Shown in pieces: positions 14,323 to 14,494 of a DNA stretch of 14,494 bases. Source of the stretch: an uncultured Bacilli bacterium (GTDB taxonomy: Bacteria > Bacillota_I > Bacilli_A > RF39 > UBA660); contig CANUCD010000014.1 of assembly GCA_947856335.1 (NCBI GenBank), forward strand, positions 1-14,494. Direction: 5' to 3'. The translations under genes were made by a program, and so were the position numbers. Positions within the stretch are counted from its first letter, which is position 1; every line of letters begins with the position of its first letter. Below the pieces are notes generated by a model that searched no databases, was not told where the DNA came from, and saw only the letters and a list, made by a program, of their open reading frames with translations.

Positions 14323-14352
14323 GAAAATTAAAGCTCAATAAACATAATATTT

Positions 14353-14494
14353 TTATAAAATTTCCCAATGAGCAGTAAGAGTAATATCATCATAAATGGG
14401 TTTTGTAAAATCAAATTCTTCATTATCTAAATACCACCCAATAAAAATATATCCATCCCTAATAGGTTCTTTTGGCATTTTTACCATACTTCCC
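14353..14494 (-). CDS. C-terminal end of a surface protein with a Listeria-Bacteroides (InlB B) repeat; runs off the right edge
   Basis: The last 46 codons of a gene that begins outside the window, translated by hand up to a TAA at 14353-14355. The peptide contains PKEPIRDGYIFIGWYLDN, then EEFDFTKPIYDDITLTAHW, and ends EIL. The order 'P--P-R-GY-F-GWY-D', 'F-F--PI--D-TL-A-W' is the hallmark of the InlB B-repeat (Flg_new) domain, a ubiquitin-like beta-grasp module found in many copies in secreted and surface proteins of Gram-positive bacteria. The protein ends directly after the repeat, with no LPXTG motif or membrane anchor, so any anchor would have to be elsewhere in the protein. Function beyond cell-surface display cannot be inferred. 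Confidence 0.75.
   Translation of the reverse strand, partial: GSMVKMPKEPIRDGYIFIGWYLDNEEFDFTKPIYDDITLTAHWEIL

Noticed and set aside
1..14494. Mycoplasma-type genetic code (TGA = Trp)
   Set aside because: TGA ends ruvX and the trhP1-like gene with correct overlaps into the next genes, and Trp is encoded by TGG throughout.

Overview
The window is AT-rich bacterial DNA in which every supportable gene lies on the minus strand. Gene families, strong Shine-Dalgarno sequences and synteny point to a low-GC Firmicute of the Bacilli, perhaps an uncultured gut lineage close to the Erysipelotrichia/Mollicutes side (inference). TGA is used as a stop (ruvX and the trhP1-like gene end in TGA) and Trp is TGG, so this is the standard bacterial code and not the Mycoplasma code. 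No tRNA, rRNA, CRISPR array, insertion sequence or prophage was seen.

Reading in the direction of transcription (high to low coordinates), the right end starts with the last 46 residues of a surface protein with a Listeria-Bacteroides (InlB B-type) repeat. Next is an unrecognised 474-residue protein made of thirteen 28-residue two-helix repeats. An energy-metabolism block follows: acetate kinase with a NrnA-like DHH phosphoesterase (ackA-nrnA, closed by a clear terminator), then pyruvate phosphate dikinase with its own promoter and terminator.

The centre (about 7.8 to 2.0 kb) is a conserved Firmicutes cluster, ruvX - DUF1292 - mltG - trmR - trhP1 - trhP2 - greA, in the order of Bacillus subtilis yrrK-yrzB-yrrL-yrrM-yrrN-yrrO-(udk)-greA but without udk. 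It joins a Holliday-junction resolvase-like protein, the peptidoglycan-glycan terminase MltG, the enzymes that make 5-hydroxyuridine and 5-methoxyuridine at tRNA wobble U34, and a transcript-cleavage factor. Two small membrane-protein genes precede it: a 35-codon ORF ending in three Trp codons, and a 73-codon ORF whose start lies one base after that stop. An unrecognised 155-residue protein follows greA.

The left end holds rplS with a promoter, a probable structured leader and a terminator; a short signal peptidase I; a class I SAM methyltransferase with an oddly distant Shine-Dalgarno; and the first 30 codons of a probable RhuM-family protein at the edge.

Most genes are ordinary. The parts most worth a second look are the 28-residue repeat protein, which shows recent internal duplication at the DNA level, the small membrane-protein pair, the unrecognised gene after greA, and the leader of the methyltransferase.
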